A stretch of 33,359 bases of DNA from Pelagibacteraceae bacterium AG-464-B04 (lineage in GTDB: Bacteria; Pseudomonadota; Alphaproteobacteria; Pelagibacterales; Pelagibacteraceae), in NCBI GenBank assembly GCA_003209225.1, contig QCRZ01000011.1:1-33359 (forward strand). Reading direction: 5' to 3'. Shown here piece after piece: positions 25,061 to 33,038 of this stretch (positions are counted from its first letter, which is position 1; each line of letters starts with the position of its first letter). Below the pieces are notes generated by a model. That model made no database searches. It was not told the origin of the DNA and saw nothing but the letters and a program-made list of their open reading frames with translations. The translations under genes were made by a program, and so were the position numbers.

Positions 25061-26257
25061 TTAAACCAGATTGGTTGCTATCCATTTATGAAAATGATGA
25101 GTAGGATTATCCATAACAGGTGAAAAATTACCACCATTATAGGAAGGTGAATTTCTTCCTTCTTGCATTCCCTCGATAATACCTACATCTTCTGACTGTA
25201 CACCATGCCAAAGTTTCATATTCTGTTTTCTTAAATTTTTGAATTTTTTTGAGTTAGCAGCTGCATTTCTTACATAATAAATTTCCATATGCTCAATAGT
25301 AAATTCATGATTAACTGGTTCCAGCCAATAAGCATAATAGTGATCTTTATGTATTCCAAGCATTACGTTTGGAAAGAGAGCAACATACTCAGCAATATTT
25401 AATTTATCTTTTGGCCAGTTTGGAAAACATGGAAATTTAAGTTTACCTTTAAATCTTGGATTGTAAACAACAGTACCTTGTCCAGCAAATCTATTAGGCA
25501 AACCTTCGATGTGATAATGATCACTAATTTTAGAGTAAGAATTTAATCCTGGATGCACCCATGGAAGGTGATAGCTTTCACAATAATTTTCAATTGCAAA
25601 CTTCCAATTACATTTGGCTGTTAATTTAAAATAACCAAAATCTTTTGAATGTTGAATCAATTTTTGATCTTTTTCTGACCAAAATTTAGACCAACGATCT
25701 TGTAAAGGTTTAATATATTGTTCAAAAGGAATCTCATTATTAGAAATGTTTACCATAATCATGTCTAGCCAAAGATATGAACGAATTTCTTTAAGTCCGC
25801 TTTTATCTTTATTAAAATCTTTAGATTCATGCTTGTTCATTCCACCCAAATGAGGAGTAGCTACTAGCTTTCCTTCAAGATTATAGGACCAAGAATGATA
25901 AGGGCATCTTAATAGATTTTTAATAGAACATTTTTTTTGTAGAATTCTATAACCTCTGTGACTACAAACATTGTGATAAACTCTAATTTGATTTTTATTA
26001 GTTCTTAATAAAATCAAAGGAATTCCTAGCAAATCAAAAGGTTTTGCGTCCCCTAGATTGGGAATTGAGCTAGCAACACCAACAACTACCCACTTATCTT
26101 CAAATATTTTTTTTCTCTCTATATATGTATATTCTTTGCTATTATAGCATTCATTAGGAAGGCCATGAGCTTTACTAATAGGTTTGTTTACAACATCAAG
26201 TTTTTCTTTATTTATAATGTCATAAATATTTCCGTGACCATTAGCCTTCGAATTCAT
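25061..26257 (-). CDS. Rieske-type oxygenase, quaternary-ammonium/N-demethylase class
   Basis: Catalytic alpha subunit of a ring-hydroxylating-type oxygenase, 398 aa. The Rieske 2Fe-2S motif is C-x-H-x17-C-x2-H (VCSHRG...CPYHSW). The mononuclear iron site is ENYCESYHLPWVHP, with the third carboxylate ligand probably in QSEDVGIIEGMQEG. The bridging position before the first iron His holds Glu rather than the usual Asp, as in oxygenases that demethylate or cleave quaternary amines (carnitine, glycine betaine, stachydrine types). This is the first gene of the five-gene minus-strand operon. Its start codon lies inside a perfect inverted repeat. No conventional ferredoxin-NAD reductase partner is encoded in the window. 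Confidence 0.88.
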   Translation of the reverse strand: MNSKANGHGNIYDIINKEKLDVVNKPISKAHGLPNECYNSKEYTYIERKKIFEDKWVVVGVASSIPNLGDAKPFDLLGIPLILLRTNKNQIRVYHNVCSHRGYRILQKKCSIKNLLRCPYHSWSYNLEGKLVATPHLGGMNKHESKDFNKDKSGLKEIRSYLWLDMIMVNISNNEIPFEQYIKPLQDRWSKFWSEKDQKLIQHSKDFGYFKLTAKCNWKFAIENYCESYHLPWVHPGLNSYSKISDHYHIEGLPNRFAGQGTVVYNPRFKGKLKFPCFPNWPKDKLNIAEYVALFPNVMLGIHKDHYYAYWLEPVNHEFTIEHMEIYYVRNAAANSKKFKNLRKQNMKLWHGVQSEDVGIIEGMQEGRNSPSYNGGNFSPVMDNPTHHFHKWIATNLV

Positions 26258-26286
26258 ATTAAAAAACCTAACATTTTAATATGAAT
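26252..26286. promoter_or_regulatory. Perfect 13-bp inverted repeat over the Rieske gene start
   Basis: ATTCATATTAAAA (26252-26264) and TTTTAATATGAAT (26274-26286) are exact inverted copies separated by AACCTAACA. The Rieske start codon (CAT on the plus strand, 26255-26257) is inside one arm. In its mRNA an SD-like TAGG falls in the loop. It could be a DNA operator at the divergent promoter or an RNA stem controlling translation. Confidence 0.6.
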
Positions 26287-26295
26287 AGGCAATAG

Positions 26296-26309
26296 ATTTC
26301 AGTTGAAAT
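26296..26309. promoter_or_regulatory. Second palindrome in the divergent promoter
   Basis: ATTTCA-GT-TGAAAT is a perfect 6+6-bp dyad. It lies 10 bp beyond the larger inverted repeat and about 43 bp before the MetF-like ATG. It is a good size for a dimeric regulator site in the shared promoter of the two opposing operons. No regulator gene is encoded next to it. Confidence 0.35.
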
Positions 26310-26351
26310 TTCTGGACATCCCCATAGTTACGCTGGTATATCCCGGTGATT

Positions 26352-27080
26352 ATGAATTTTTCATTAGAGATTACTATAAAGACTGATCTATCAGACCTGC
26401 CTAAGGTAAAAGATGTATATATTACGATGTTACCCGGTGATGATTTTAAAATGGTAGCAAACAAAGCTAAAGAATTGGCACAATCAGGTTTTAATCCAGT
26501 GCCTCATTTTCCAGCACGATCAATAAAAAATATGGCTGAATTAAAAGATTTTGTGAATAGAAGTAAAGATGGAGGCATAAAACAAGCTCTTGTAATAGGG
26601 GGTAGTGCGCAACCTGTTGGAGATTTTCATTCTTCTCTCCAGTTATTAGAGACAGGATTATTCGAGGGGTTGAAGATAGGAATTGCTGGACATCCAGATG
26701 GGTCCCCTGATATATCCGACTCAGATTTAGAAAAAGCTATGATTAGTAAAAAACCTTATGCAGACTATATAGTTACTCAATGGTTATTAAACACCAATTC
26801 TATAGCTGAGTTTGTTTCTAAACAAACGTTACCAGTTCATGTGGGAATTACTGGGCCTTTAAAAATAAGCAGTTTGCTTAAATTTGCTAATATTGTTGGG
26901 GCAAAAAATTCTATTAATTTTCTTAAATCTAACGCAACAAAAGCTATAGATTTATTAAAACCAAGAGACCCAAATAACATAATAGAAAAACTTAAAGGAA
27001 AAACAGAGAATTTTCATATTTATACTTTTGGCGGTCTAAAAGAAACTAACAAATGGTTAATGGAGAATAATTATGCCTAA
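26352..27080 (+). CDS. Short MetF-like methylenetetrahydrofolate reductase homologue
   Basis: A 242-aa protein of the MetF TIM-barrel superfamily, shorter than housekeeping MetF (about 290-300 aa). Recognisable segments are FSLEITIKTD near the start, GFNPVPHFPARSIKN, KQALVIGGSAQPVGDFHSSLQLLETG, IGIAGHPDGSPDI, DYIVTQWLLNT, and LPVHVGITGPLKISSLLKFANIVG. Such short homologues are expected to bind THF derivatives and flavin. It probably interconverts methyl- and methylene-THF after methyl transfer by the overlapping downstream gene. The ORF track uses a GTG at 26346; the ATG at 26352 two codons later is preferred. It overlaps the next gene by 8 nt. Confidence 0.85.
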   Translation: MNFSLEITIKTDLSDLPKVKDVYITMLPGDDFKMVANKAKELAQSGFNPVPHFPARSIKNMAELKDFVNRSKDGGIKQALVIGGSAQPVGDFHSSLQLLETGLFEGLKIGIAGHPDGSPDISDSDLEKAMISKKPYADYIVTQWLLNTNSIAEFVSKQTLPVHVGITGPLKISSLLKFANIVGAKNSINFLKSNATKAIDLLKPRDPNNIIEKLKGKTENFHIYTFGGLKETNKWLMENNYA

Positions 27081-28512
27081 AAAAAAGAAAAAAAATAAAT
27101 TAAAAAAAAAGAAAAAAGCAAAATTAATATTATTAAAAAACAATAAAACTGAAAAAGTTAATTATGATAAAGTAAAACATGCTACATCAGTAGATCAATC
27201 TGATAGAATGGTTCCTTATAATTTAAGACAAAGTGGCCCAACTAAAGTAGAGCTGTTGATTTCAACAAGAGTTAGAAAATCACCGTATTGGCATTTGTCA
27301 ATGAAAGCAGGCTGTTGGAGAGCAACTGTTTATAATCGTGTTTACCATCCCAGAGGTTATGTAAGACCTGAAAAAGGAGGAGCCATGGTTGAATATGCGG
27401 CAATTAAGAATCATGTAACCATGTGGAATGTAGCTGTTGAAAGGCAAATTCGAGTTAAAGGACCAGATGCAGAAAAGTTTACAGATTACGTAATAACGCG
27501 TGATGCAACTAAAATTTCAACAATGAGAGGTCGTTACGTTATTCTTTGCAATAACAAAGGTGGCGTTTTAAATGATCCAGTTTTACTAAGAGTAGCTGAT
27601 GATGAGTTTTGGTTTAGTTTATCTGATTCTGATATTGGAATGTACTTACAAGGTGTTAATGCTGATAAAAGATTCAATGTAGAAATAGACGAAATAGATG
27701 CGTGCCCGGTTCAAATACAAGGTCCTAAATCAAAAGCATTAATGAATGATTTAATTGGAGATCAAGTTGATTTAGACAATATGCCTTTTTATGGTTTGGC
27801 CGAAGCTAACGTAGGAGGTAGAAGCTGTGTGATTTCTCAATCAGGATTTTCTGGTGAGGCCGGATATGAAATTTATCTTCGTGATGCCACTTTATATGCA
27901 GAAGACATGTGGAATGCAGTGCTTAAAGCTGGAAAAAAACATAAATTAATGGTTATTGCGCCAGCTCATCACAGAAGAATCCAAGCAGGAATATTATCCT
28001 GGGGTCAGGATATGGATAATGAACATAATGCTTTTCAATGTAACTTGGGTTATCAAGTTTCTTTATCAGGAAAAGGTCAATGGGATAAAAAAACTGATTA
28101 TGTCGGTAAAGAAGCTTTAGAAAAAATGAAGAATGAAATTATTAATGGAAAAAAACCTTACAAACTTCAACTTGTAGGTTTGGAATTGGGTGGAAAACCA
28201 ATAGAAGAGTATGCACCAGACTTTTGGTTAATCTCAGATGTCAAAGGAGGGGGTAAACCAATTGGTTATATTACTTCACCCTGGTATCATCCAGAGAAGA
28301 AGAAAAATATTGCTATGGGTTATGTTCCTTACGAAGGACACAAAAATTCAAAAGGATTTCCTACTGGTAATTTTGGTAAAAAATATAAAGTACACTTGCC
28401 AAAAAAATATTCTAGTAAACCCGTTGATGCAGTTGTTGTGCCAATACCGTTTACTCAATCATTTAACGCAAATACTAGGGAATCAGAAGTTTTAGCTACT
28501 TTGAATAAATAA
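27073..28512 (+). CDS. GcvT/DmdA/LigM-related THF-dependent methyltransferase
   Basis: A 479-aa member of the aminomethyltransferase family that includes GcvT, the DMSP demethylase DmdA and the aryl-O-demethylase LigM; these transfer a methyl or methylene group from substrate to tetrahydrofolate. Family marks are VWNVAVERQIRVKG-like MWNVAVERQIRVKGPDAEKFTDYVITRD, DEFWFSLSDSDIGMYLQG, PVQIQGPKSKALM, SGFSGEAGYEIYL, and the tail AVVVPIPFTQSFNANTRES. It is longer than DmdA (about 370 aa) and close to LigM in size and C-terminal ending. The first 45 residues are an unusual lysine-rich extension before MVPYNLRQSGPTKVELL. It overlaps the MetF-like gene, so the pair probably forms a demethylation and C1-oxidation unit serving the divergent Rieske/M24 operon. 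Confidence 0.87.
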   Translation: MPKKKKKNKLKKKKKAKLILLKNNKTEKVNYDKVKHATSVDQSDRMVPYNLRQSGPTKVELLISTRVRKSPYWHLSMKAGCWRATVYNRVYHPRGYVRPEKGGAMVEYAAIKNHVTMWNVAVERQIRVKGPDAEKFTDYVITRDATKISTMRGRYVILCNNKGGVLNDPVLLRVADDEFWFSLSDSDIGMYLQGVNADKRFNVEIDEIDACPVQIQGPKSKALMNDLIGDQVDLDNMPFYGLAEANVGGRSCVISQSGFSGEAGYEIYLRDATLYAEDMWNAVLKAGKKHKLMVIAPAHHRRIQAGILSWGQDMDNEHNAFQCNLGYQVSLSGKGQWDKKTDYVGKEALEKMKNEIINGKKPYKLQLVGLELGGKPIEEYAPDFWLISDVKGGGKPIGYITSPWYHPEKKKNIAMGYVPYEGHKNSKGFPTGNFGKKYKVHLPKKYSSKPVDAVVVPIPFTQSFNANTRESEVLATLNK

Positions 28513-28531
28513 TTAATTTTTTTAAAAGCTT

Positions 28532-29068
28532 ATGTTTGATGAATTCACTAAAATTATTTTTAGATCGATAAAACTAGACAAATCTTTATATAAGGATCCA
28601 AATACTTTTGGAGAATTTTCCTTATACTATGCTGGAATAATAATGGTTTTGGATGGATTAGCAAGCGCGACTGCATTAAGTAATATTTATAAGACCAACA
28701 TCATTTTATCAGGCGCAACATCTTTGATTAATTGGTTGGTATGGGCATTATTGATATACGTAATAGGAATCAAATTATTTCCTGACCAAAATACAAAATC
28801 TAATTTTAAAATAACTTTAATTACCGTAGGTATTGCGCATGCGCCAGGCCTATTTAGATTCTTTGCTTTGGTACCAGAATTTGTAGTACCAATTATTTTT
28901 TTAACTCAGTTTTGGATTTTTGCTTCATTATTAGTTGGTATTAGAGAAATATTAAATTATAAAAGTAACTTAAAATCAGCTGGAGTTATAATCATTGCCT
29001 TTCTAGTTATTGCAATTGTTTCACTTTCATTTGTAATGGAAAAAATAAATTCTTTGCCAGTAAATTAG
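28532..29068 (+). CDS. Yip1-family integral membrane protein
   Basis: A 178-aa membrane protein with about five hydrophobic segments: FSLYYAGIIMVLDGLASATALS, ILSGATSLINWLVWALLIYVIGIKLFP, ITLITVGIAHAPGLFRFFAL, FVVPIIFLTQFWIFASLLVGIREIL and AGVIIIAFLVIAIVSLSFVM. The pattern, including GHAPGLFR-like IAHAPGLFRF and a closing W..a..lvGiRe.l, fits the Yip1 domain family. Its function in bacteria is unknown. It follows the demethylase-like gene after 19 nt and may be co-transcribed, but a shared role is not evident. Confidence 0.75.
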   Translation: MFDEFTKIIFRSIKLDKSLYKDPNTFGEFSLYYAGIIMVLDGLASATALSNIYKTNIILSGATSLINWLVWALLIYVIGIKLFPDQNTKSNFKITLITVGIAHAPGLFRFFALVPEFVVPIIFLTQFWIFASLLVGIREILNYKSNLKSAGVIIIAFLVIAIVSLSFVMEKINSLPVN

Positions 29069-29075
29069 TTGTACT

Positions 29076-29543
29076 ATGATAAAAAATTTTTTTTTACTAA
29101 TATTTTTGTTTGTTTTCACAACTTCATCAAGTTTATCTAATGAATTTTTAAAACCAAATATTAAGTATAAACCGCTTGACGTTGTTAAAATCCAACTAAG
29201 TGCACTAAAAAGTAATGATGTACCTTATAAAAATGCAGGGATAAAACAAACATGGGAATTTGCTCACCCTTCTAATAAAAAATTTACTGGCCCTCTTCCC
29301 CGTTTCATTAAACTATTAAACAGGAAAGGATATAATATTTTATTAAATCACGTTAATCATGAAATTGTAGAAGTTTTTAAATCTGAGAAAAAATTTATTT
29401 ACGAGGTAACAGTCTTAAATTCAGAAAAATATTTTTTTAAATATAACTGGGAAGTCGAAAAATATAAAGACGGTGGATATTTGAATAATTGTTGGTTAAC
29501 TACTGCTGTTTCTTTACCTAAGTCGATTGGAAGCTCTATTTAA
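29076..29543 (+). CDS. Exported protein, possibly DUF4864-like
   Basis: A 155-aa protein with an N-terminal signal peptide (MIKNFFLLIFLFVFTTSSSLS, then NEF). The mature part has DVVKIQLSALKSNDVPYKNAGIKQTWEFAHPSNKKFTGPLPRFIKLLNRKGYNILLNH and a late NNCWLTTAVSLP. This resembles DUF4864-type SnoaL/NTF2-like small proteins ('vi.aQL.A...nD...af.fAsp......g....F..mv...Y'), but the assignment is tentative. It is predicted to be periplasmic or membrane-anchored. It lies 7 nt after the Yip1-like gene and ends exactly where the convergent gene's stop begins. Confidence 0.6.
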   Translation: MIKNFFLLIFLFVFTTSSSLSNEFLKPNIKYKPLDVVKIQLSALKSNDVPYKNAGIKQTWEFAHPSNKKFTGPLPRFIKLLNRKGYNILLNHVNHEIVEVFKSEKKFIYEVTVLNSEKYFFKYNWEVEKYKDGGYLNNCWLTTAVSLPKSIGSSI

Positions 29544-29786
29544 TTATTCATTTTTAGCCGGAATTATTTTTCCATCTTTAACTTTAGGGGGAAAATATTT
29601 TGTATCTGGTGAAATATGACTAAAATACCTAAAAAATATAAGTATTAAAATAAGAAAAATAACACTTGCAATGGACAGTTTTAAGACAGGAACTTTTTTC
29701 TTCTCAAGCTTTAGTAGATAAACAGTAAAATAATATCCCAAAAAAGGTGAAACGATTGCAAGTAAAAGTATAATTTTTTTAATCAT
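29544..29786 (-). CDS. Small membrane protein, DUF6111-like
   Basis: An 80-aa protein with two hydrophobic helices (IILLLAIVSPFLGYYFTVYLL and LSIASVIFLILILIFFRYF) and the conserved-looking tail DTKYFPPKVKDGKIIPAKNE. The 'Y.PP...DGkI.Pg' ending is characteristic of a short alphaproteobacterial family I associate with DUF6111; its function is unknown. Its stop directly abuts the stop of the convergent exported-protein gene with no intervening base. Confidence 0.7.
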   Translation of the reverse strand: MIKKIILLLAIVSPFLGYYFTVYLLKLEKKKVPVLKLSIASVIFLILILIFFRYFSHISPDTKYFPPKVKDGKIIPAKNE

Positions 29787-29855
29787 TTTAAATCTAAACT
29801 TGACCTATTATATCCTTCCATTTAGATATTACCAAAATTAAAGCATATTTTTTTT

Positions 29856-32288
29856 ATGAAAAAAAAAACAAAGGTAGTGGTAATAGGTGGGGGAGTCGTT
29901 GGTGTTAGTATGCTTTACCATCTAGCAAAAAAAGGATGGTCCGATGTAGTTTTGGTAGAAAGAAAAGAATTAACCTCAGGATCAACATGGCATGCTGCAG
30001 GATTATTACCCTTATTTAATATGAGTTATTCCGTTGGTCAGCTACACAAGTATGCTGTTGATTTGTATAAAACCTTAGAAAAAGAAACAGGTAAATCAGT
30101 TGGTTTTAGTGTTGTTTCAAATATCAGGTTAGCACAAACAAAAGAACGTATGGATGAATACCACCAGTACGCAGGAGTTGCGCAAACAATTGGTGTTAAA
30201 GTTAATTTTCTAAAACCAGAACAAGTAAAAGAAATTTGGCCTTTAGTAAATACCGAAGGTTTAGTTGGAGCTATACAGCATCCAGAAGATGGATATATTC
30301 AGCCCGCTGATGTTACCCAGGCGTTGGCAACAGGTGCAAGAAATAGAGGTGCGGAGATTTATCGTAGTACAAATGTTTTGGCAATTAAACAAACTAAAGA
30401 TGGGTGGGTAGTTAGTACAGATAAAGGAGATATTGAATGTGAACATGTAGTTTCATGTAGTGGAAATTTTGCTCGGCAAACTGGACAAATGGTTGGATTA
30501 GATATTCCTGCAATTCCTGTAGAACATCAATATATTGTTACAGAACCTCATCCCGAAATTCAAAAAAGAAAAAAAGAAAATAAACCAGAAATGGGAGTTC
30601 TTAGAGATAGTGATAACTCCTGGTATATGCGTGAAGAAGCTGGAGGTTTACTTTTAGGTCCTTACGAAAAAGGTGCACCTGCTTGTTATGTTGATGGACC
30701 TTCAAAAGATAGTGAATATGAATTATTTCAAGAAGATCTAGATCGATTAGCTCCTCACATTGAGGGAGCAATTAAAAGAGTACCTGCATTTGGAGAGGTA
30801 GGAGTCAAAAAAGTTTATAATGGTGCGATTTGTTATACGCCAGATGGAAACCCTATCGTTGGACCTGCGTGGGGTTTAAAAAATTTTTGGATAAACGAGG
30901 GACATAGTTTTGGAATTACAGCAGCTGGTGGTGCTGGTTGGCAGCTTGCTGAATGGATTGTGGATGGAGAACCTACAGTAGATATGCTTGGTGTGGAACC
31001 AAGAAGATATGGAGATTACGCAACAAAATCTTACTTGGTAAAAAAAAATGAAGAAGCTTACGAAAATGTTTTCGTTATTCATTATCCAGATGAAGAAAGA
31101 CCAGCTGGTAGACCTTTAAGACAAGCTCCATGTTATGATAGATTAAAAAAATTGGGTGCAGTTTTTGGTCAAAAATTTGGTTGGGAAAGAGCCAATTTTT
31201 TTGCAACTGACGGAGCAAAACAAGAAGATGATTGGTCATTTAGAAGATCTAACTGGTTTAAATCTATCGAAAAAGAATGCAAAAATGTTCGAGAGAATGT
31301 CGGATTGTTGGATATGACAGCATTTGCAAAATGTAGAATTAAAGGACCAAAAGCTGAAGAATTCTTAAATAGATTAGTTGCTAACAAACTCCCAAAAAAG
31401 ATAGGAAGAATTAATCTTTGTCATGCTTTAAATACTAAAGGAGGTGTCCATTCAGAATTTACTATAATGAGAGAATCTGAAAATAGTTTTTATTTAGTAT
31501 CGGCTGGAGCTTTTCAAAGATTAGATCATGATTGGATTAATAAATGGATGCCAAATGATGGTACGGTTCAGTTTGAAAATTTAACTAACAGCAAAGGTGT
31601 TCTAGTAATATCAGGACCTAAAGCCAGAGATTTAATGCAAAGAGTTTCTAAGACTGATTTTTCTAATGATAAATTTAAGTGGCTAAGTGGCCAAAATATA
31701 AATATTGGGTTAGCTCCATGTAATGCTATGAGAGTTAACTTTGTAGGAGAACTAGGTTGGGAATTACATCATCCTATTGAATATCAAAATCATATATTTG
31801 ATAAATTAATGGCTGCTGGCAACGATTTAAACCTTAAACCTTATGGCATAAGAGCAATGAATAGCTTAAGGATTGAAAAATCTTATAAATTGGTTGGAAC
31901 GGAATTATCTATCGAGTACTCACCTTACGAATCGGGATTAGATAGGTTTGTTCATCCCAATAAAGGAGATTTTATTGGTCTTGCGGCATTGAATCAGTGG
32001 AGAGAAAAAGGTTTTTCAAATAAATTAGTTACAATGGAAGTTCACGAAGTTACCGATGCAGATGTTTTGGGAAATAATCCAATTTATAATAATGGAACTG
32101 TTGCTGGAAGAGCAACAGGAGGAGATTTTGGTTTCCGATTAAATAAATCTATAGCTTTAGGTATGGTTAAGCCTGATCTCGCTAAAGTTGGTCAAAAATT
32201 AGAAATTGATATATTGGGAAAAATGCATAAGGCGTCAGTACTTGAAGAATCACCTTACGACCCAGAAAACAAATTATTAAGATCTTAA
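29856..32288 (+). CDS. Dimethylglycine/sarcosine dehydrogenase-like FAD/THF protein (copy 2)
   Basis: An 810-aa protein with the same two-domain plan as copy 1. The FAD domain begins KVVVIGGGVVGVSMLYHLAKKG, and SGSTWHAAGLLPL holds the covalent-FAD histidine and is closer to mitochondrial DMGDH/SarDH (GSTWHAAGL) than copy 1. EDGYIQPADVTQALATGARNRGA is a typical DMGDH-type segment. The GcvT/THF domain covers roughly 430-805 (DMTAFAKCRIKGPKAEEFLN, FVGELGWELHHP, RAMNSLRIEKSYK). etfB starts immediately after its stop, so electrons from demethylation probably flow to the co-produced electron transfer flavoprotein. The substrate may be dimethylglycine, sarcosine or another N-methyl amino acid. Confidence 0.9.
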   Translation: MKKKTKVVVIGGGVVGVSMLYHLAKKGWSDVVLVERKELTSGSTWHAAGLLPLFNMSYSVGQLHKYAVDLYKTLEKETGKSVGFSVVSNIRLAQTKERMDEYHQYAGVAQTIGVKVNFLKPEQVKEIWPLVNTEGLVGAIQHPEDGYIQPADVTQALATGARNRGAEIYRSTNVLAIKQTKDGWVVSTDKGDIECEHVVSCSGNFARQTGQMVGLDIPAIPVEHQYIVTEPHPEIQKRKKENKPEMGVLRDSDNSWYMREEAGGLLLGPYEKGAPACYVDGPSKDSEYELFQEDLDRLAPHIEGAIKRVPAFGEVGVKKVYNGAICYTPDGNPIVGPAWGLKNFWINEGHSFGITAAGGAGWQLAEWIVDGEPTVDMLGVEPRRYGDYATKSYLVKKNEEAYENVFVIHYPDEERPAGRPLRQAPCYDRLKKLGAVFGQKFGWERANFFATDGAKQEDDWSFRRSNWFKSIEKECKNVRENVGLLDMTAFAKCRIKGPKAEEFLNRLVANKLPKKIGRINLCHALNTKGGVHSEFTIMRESENSFYLVSAGAFQRLDHDWINKWMPNDGTVQFENLTNSKGVLVISGPKARDLMQRVSKTDFSNDKFKWLSGQNINIGLAPCNAMRVNFVGELGWELHHPIEYQNHIFDKLMAAGNDLNLKPYGIRAMNSLRIEKSYKLVGTELSIEYSPYESGLDRFVHPNKGDFIGLAALNQWREKGFSNKLVTMEVHEVTDADVLGNNPIYNNGTVAGRATGGDFGFRLNKSIALGMVKPDLAKVGQKLEIDILGKMHKASVLEESPYDPENKLLRS

Positions 32289-33038
32289 ATGAAAATTTTA
32301 GTCGCTATCAAAAGAGTTATTGATTACAACGTTCAAATTAGAGTGAAAGAAGATGAAACAGGAGTTCACACTGATAACGTAAAAATGTCAACCAATCCTC
32401 CAGATGATAATGCAATAGAAGAAGCGGTAAAACTTAAAGAAGCAGGCAAAGCAAAAGAGGTGATAGCTGTAACTATAGGGGGAGAAAAATCTCAAGAAAC
32501 AGTTCGTAAAGCTTTAGCAGTTGGGGCCGATAGAGGAATTCATGTAAAGTCAGAAAATTATATAGAACCTTTAGGTATATCTAAAATTCTAAAAAAAATT
32601 GTAGAAAAAGAAAAACCTGATCTTGTTTTTATGGGAAAACAAGCAATCGATGATGATTGTAATCAAACAGGCCAGATGCTATCTGCAATTTTGGGTTGGT
32701 CACAAGGAACATTTGCTTCAAAAATTGAATTAAAAGATAAATCCCTACATGTAACCAGAGAAGTTGACGAAGGGTTAGAAACAATAGAAATAAACCTACC
32801 AGCTATTGTTACTTGTGATTTAAGACTTAATGAACCACGTTATGCTTCACTTCCAAATATTATGAAAGCTAAGAAAAAACCAATAGAACAATTAATTGCT
32901 AAAGATTTGGGCGTAGATATTTCTAACCGAATTCAACAGATAAAAGTAGAAGAGCCTCCAAAAAGAAAAGGCGGAATAAAAGTTTCGAGTGTTGCGGAAT
33001 TGATCAGTAAACTTAAAAATGAGGCAAAAGTTATTTAA
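32289..33038 (+). CDS. etfB: Electron transfer flavoprotein beta subunit
   Basis: A 249-aa ETF beta subunit, which with EtfA binds FAD and AMP and shuttles electrons from flavin dehydrogenases to ETF-quinone oxidoreductase. Conserved parts are [139 protein letters not shown]. The ATG abuts the stop of the dehydrogenase gene (TAAATG), and the stop overlaps the etfA ATG by one base (TAATG), showing tight coupling. Confidence 0.96.
   Translation: MKILVAIKRVIDYNVQIRVKEDETGVHTDNVKMSTNPPDDNAIEEAVKLKEAGKAKEVIAVTIGGEKSQETVRKALAVGADRGIHVKSENYIEPLGISKILKKIVEKEKPDLVFMGKQAIDDDCNQTGQMLSAILGWSQGTFASKIELKDKSLHVTREVDEGLETIEINLPAIVTCDLRLNEPRYASLPNIMKAKKKPIEQLIAKDLGVDISNRIQQIKVEEPPKRKGGIKVSSVAELISKLKNEAKVI

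Noticed and set aside
27073-28512. DmdA orthologue (DMSP demethylase)
   Set aside because: The protein is over 100 residues longer than DmdA, with a LigM-like tail and many differing positions in the core; family membership is sound but orthology is not supported.
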